Source of the DNA: Acidobacteriota bacterium
GTDB taxonomy: Bacteria > Acidobacteriota > Blastocatellia > RBC074
Direction: 5' to 3'
Length of the DNA: 6,588 bases
Assembly (NCBI GenBank): GCA_017991275.1
Contig: JAGNMH010000317.1
Location: forward strand, 1 to 6,588
Shown here: one piece after another, positions 5,693 through 6,588 of the stretch
Numbering within the stretch: position 1 is the first letter of the stretch
How the letters are laid out: each line of letters opens with the position of its first letter
Made by a program: the position numbers and the translations under genes
The notes under the pieces: model-generated
What the model saw: only the letters and a program-made list of their open reading frames with translations
Databases searched by the model: none
Told to the model about the DNA's origin: nothing

Positions 5693-6588
5693 ATGCGTGA
5701 CTTCAAAAATACAAATCGCTTATTGCTTGAACTAACGGTGGTTCTGGCAGCGCTCATCATTACCGGATGCCGACACTCACGGGAGAATCAATTGCCACAA
5801 ACTGCATTGGCGCGGCTGGTCGAAACCCTGCCTCGATCCGAAACCATAGTCTCGCCGCAATGGGTGAAAGCTTTGCTGGACTTTCAGGCCTCGCGCGGCA
5901 AAACGGCTCGCCCGGCGCATTACTTCAACAACCGAGTGGTGATTTTGGAAGCGAGTTGGGCAAAGCCTGAAAAAGCCAAAGACTATCTGGCTGGTCACAT
6001 TCCTTCGGCGATTCACCTGAACACCGACAATGTGGAAAACGGTTATCCACGATGGTTGCTGAGGCCGGTGAACGAACTTCATGAAGTCATTGGCAGACTC
6101 GGCATCACTCCCGAAACAACGGTTGTGGTTTACAGCAAACAGACGATTGCGGCGGCTCGCATCTGGTGGGTGCTGATGTATGCAGGAGTTTCGGACGTTC
6201 GCTTTCTGAACGGAGGAGTTGAAGCCTGGACGGCGGCTGGCTTTCCGGCTGAAACGGCCATCGGAACTCCGCAGCCAGTCACATTTTCAGCCAAAGTGCG
6301 TGAAGATTTTTTGGCCACGACCGACTATGTTTGCGCTCATCTTGGTAAGAACAATGTTCAACTGGCAGACGTTCGCAGCCGCGAAGAATTCGTTGGGCAG
6401 ATCAGCGGTTATGATTACATCAACTTCAAAGGCCGACTTCCCGGCTCAATCAACATAGGAAACGCCGACGATTCAGCCAGGCTTTATCAAAACCCAGACG
6501 GCACGCTTCGCAACTTAGACGAAATTCAAACTATGTGGAATCAGGCTGGAGTCGAAAAGAACGGCGAAGTGATTTTTTACTGCGGCAG
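5693..6588 (+). CDS. Tandem-rhodanese sulfurtransferase lipoprotein (3' end outside window)
   Basis: The frame runs open to the right edge; 298 codons are visible. Residues 1-26 form a lipoprotein signal: basic start (R2, K5, R9), hydrophobic LTVVLAALI, lipobox ITGC with C26 as lipid-attachment site. Rhodanese domain 1 lies at about 78-186 (VVILEASW, DYLAGHIPSAIHLN, VRFLNGGVEAWTAAGFP); its active-site position reads VVVYSKQT, with no cysteine, as usual for the structural first domain of tandem rhodaneses. Domain 2 begins near 205 (QLADVRSREEFVGQISGYDY, KGRLPGSINIG, YQNPDGTLRNLDEIQTMW) and reaches IFYCG, where C297 should be the persulfide-forming catalytic cysteine of the CGTGWR-type loop. 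The enzyme would transfer sulfane sulfur from thiosulfate or a related donor outside the cytoplasmic membrane. ATG 5693 is the first possible start after the in-frame stop at 5615, but it lacks a clear Shine-Dalgarno. It is divergent from the sigma operon. Confidence 0.9.
   Translation, partial: MRDFKNTNRLLLELTVVLAALIITGCRHSRENQLPQTALARLVETLPRSETIVSPQWVKALLDFQASRGKTARPAHYFNNRVVILEASWAKPEKAKDYLAGHIPSAIHLNTDNVENGYPRWLLRPVNELHEVIGRLGITPETTVVVYSKQTIAAARIWWVLMYAGVSDVRFLNGGVEAWTAAGFPAETAIGTPQPVTFSAKVREDFLATTDYVCAHLGKNNVQLADVRSREEFVGQISGYDYINFKGRLPGSINIGNADDSARLYQNPDGTLRNLDEIQTMWNQAGVEKNGEVIFYCG

Noticed and set aside
5767..6082. Open frames on both strands inside the rhodanese gene
   Set aside because: They are shadows of the lipoprotein frame, which carries a signal peptide and clear rhodanese motifs across the same bases.
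1..6588. CRISPR arrays, tRNA or rRNA genes, insertion sequences or phage genes
   Set aside because: No regularly spaced repeats, cloverleaf-like sequence, transposase motifs or terminal inverted repeats were seen; the only repeats are the 19-base pair and the hairpins.

Overview
The window looks like chromosomal DNA from an acidobacterium. The strongest sign is the 820-residue permease at 324-2786. Its two-fold repeated MacB/FtsX layout and its opening are typical of the 'acidobacterial duplicated orphan permease' (ADOP) proteins. The beta-propeller tail before it and the exported protein at 2891-3880 also resemble families I know mainly from Acidobacteriota. Base composition is moderate, about half G+C by eye, which would fit a lineage such as Blastocatellia, but the lineage is an inference.

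Layout, left to right. (1) 2-235, plus strand: the last 77 codons of a PD40/TolB-like beta-propeller protein. (2) 274-304: a hairpin with a short T run. (3) 324-2786, plus: the ADOP permease. (4) 2809-2857: a strong intrinsic terminator reading leftwards, between the convergent permease and sigma operon. (5) 5279 down to 2891, minus: a tight three-gene operon of ECF sigma factor, membrane anti-sigma factor with an HxxxCxxC zinc-binding motif, and an exported protein with a signal peptide. The sigma/anti-sigma junction is an ATGA overlap. The exported gene probably starts at 3880, from a Shine-Dalgarno that overlaps the anti-sigma stop. (6) 5280-5692: a 413-base divergent intergenic region with an A6T6 tract, a short palindrome and a 19-base direct repeat (17/19). 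(7) 5693 to the right edge, plus: the start of a lipoprotein with two rhodanese domains, cut off just after its catalytic cysteine.

How the genes may work together. The minus-strand operon is a complete regulatory unit: the membrane anti-sigma should hold the sigma factor at the membrane until an envelope signal frees it. The third gene product is exported and may be the sensor partner or the effector of that circuit. The divergent rhodanese lipoprotein would act in the same compartment on sulfane sulfur or cyanide/thiosulfate chemistry, but a functional link rests only on position. The permease has no ATPase gene beside it in the window.

No tRNA, rRNA, CRISPR array, insertion sequence or phage gene was seen. 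The most unusual items are the exported third protein with its Lys/Glu/Met-rich middle section, the repeat cluster in the divergent promoter region, and the terminator-like hairpin directly ahead of the permease ribosome binding site.
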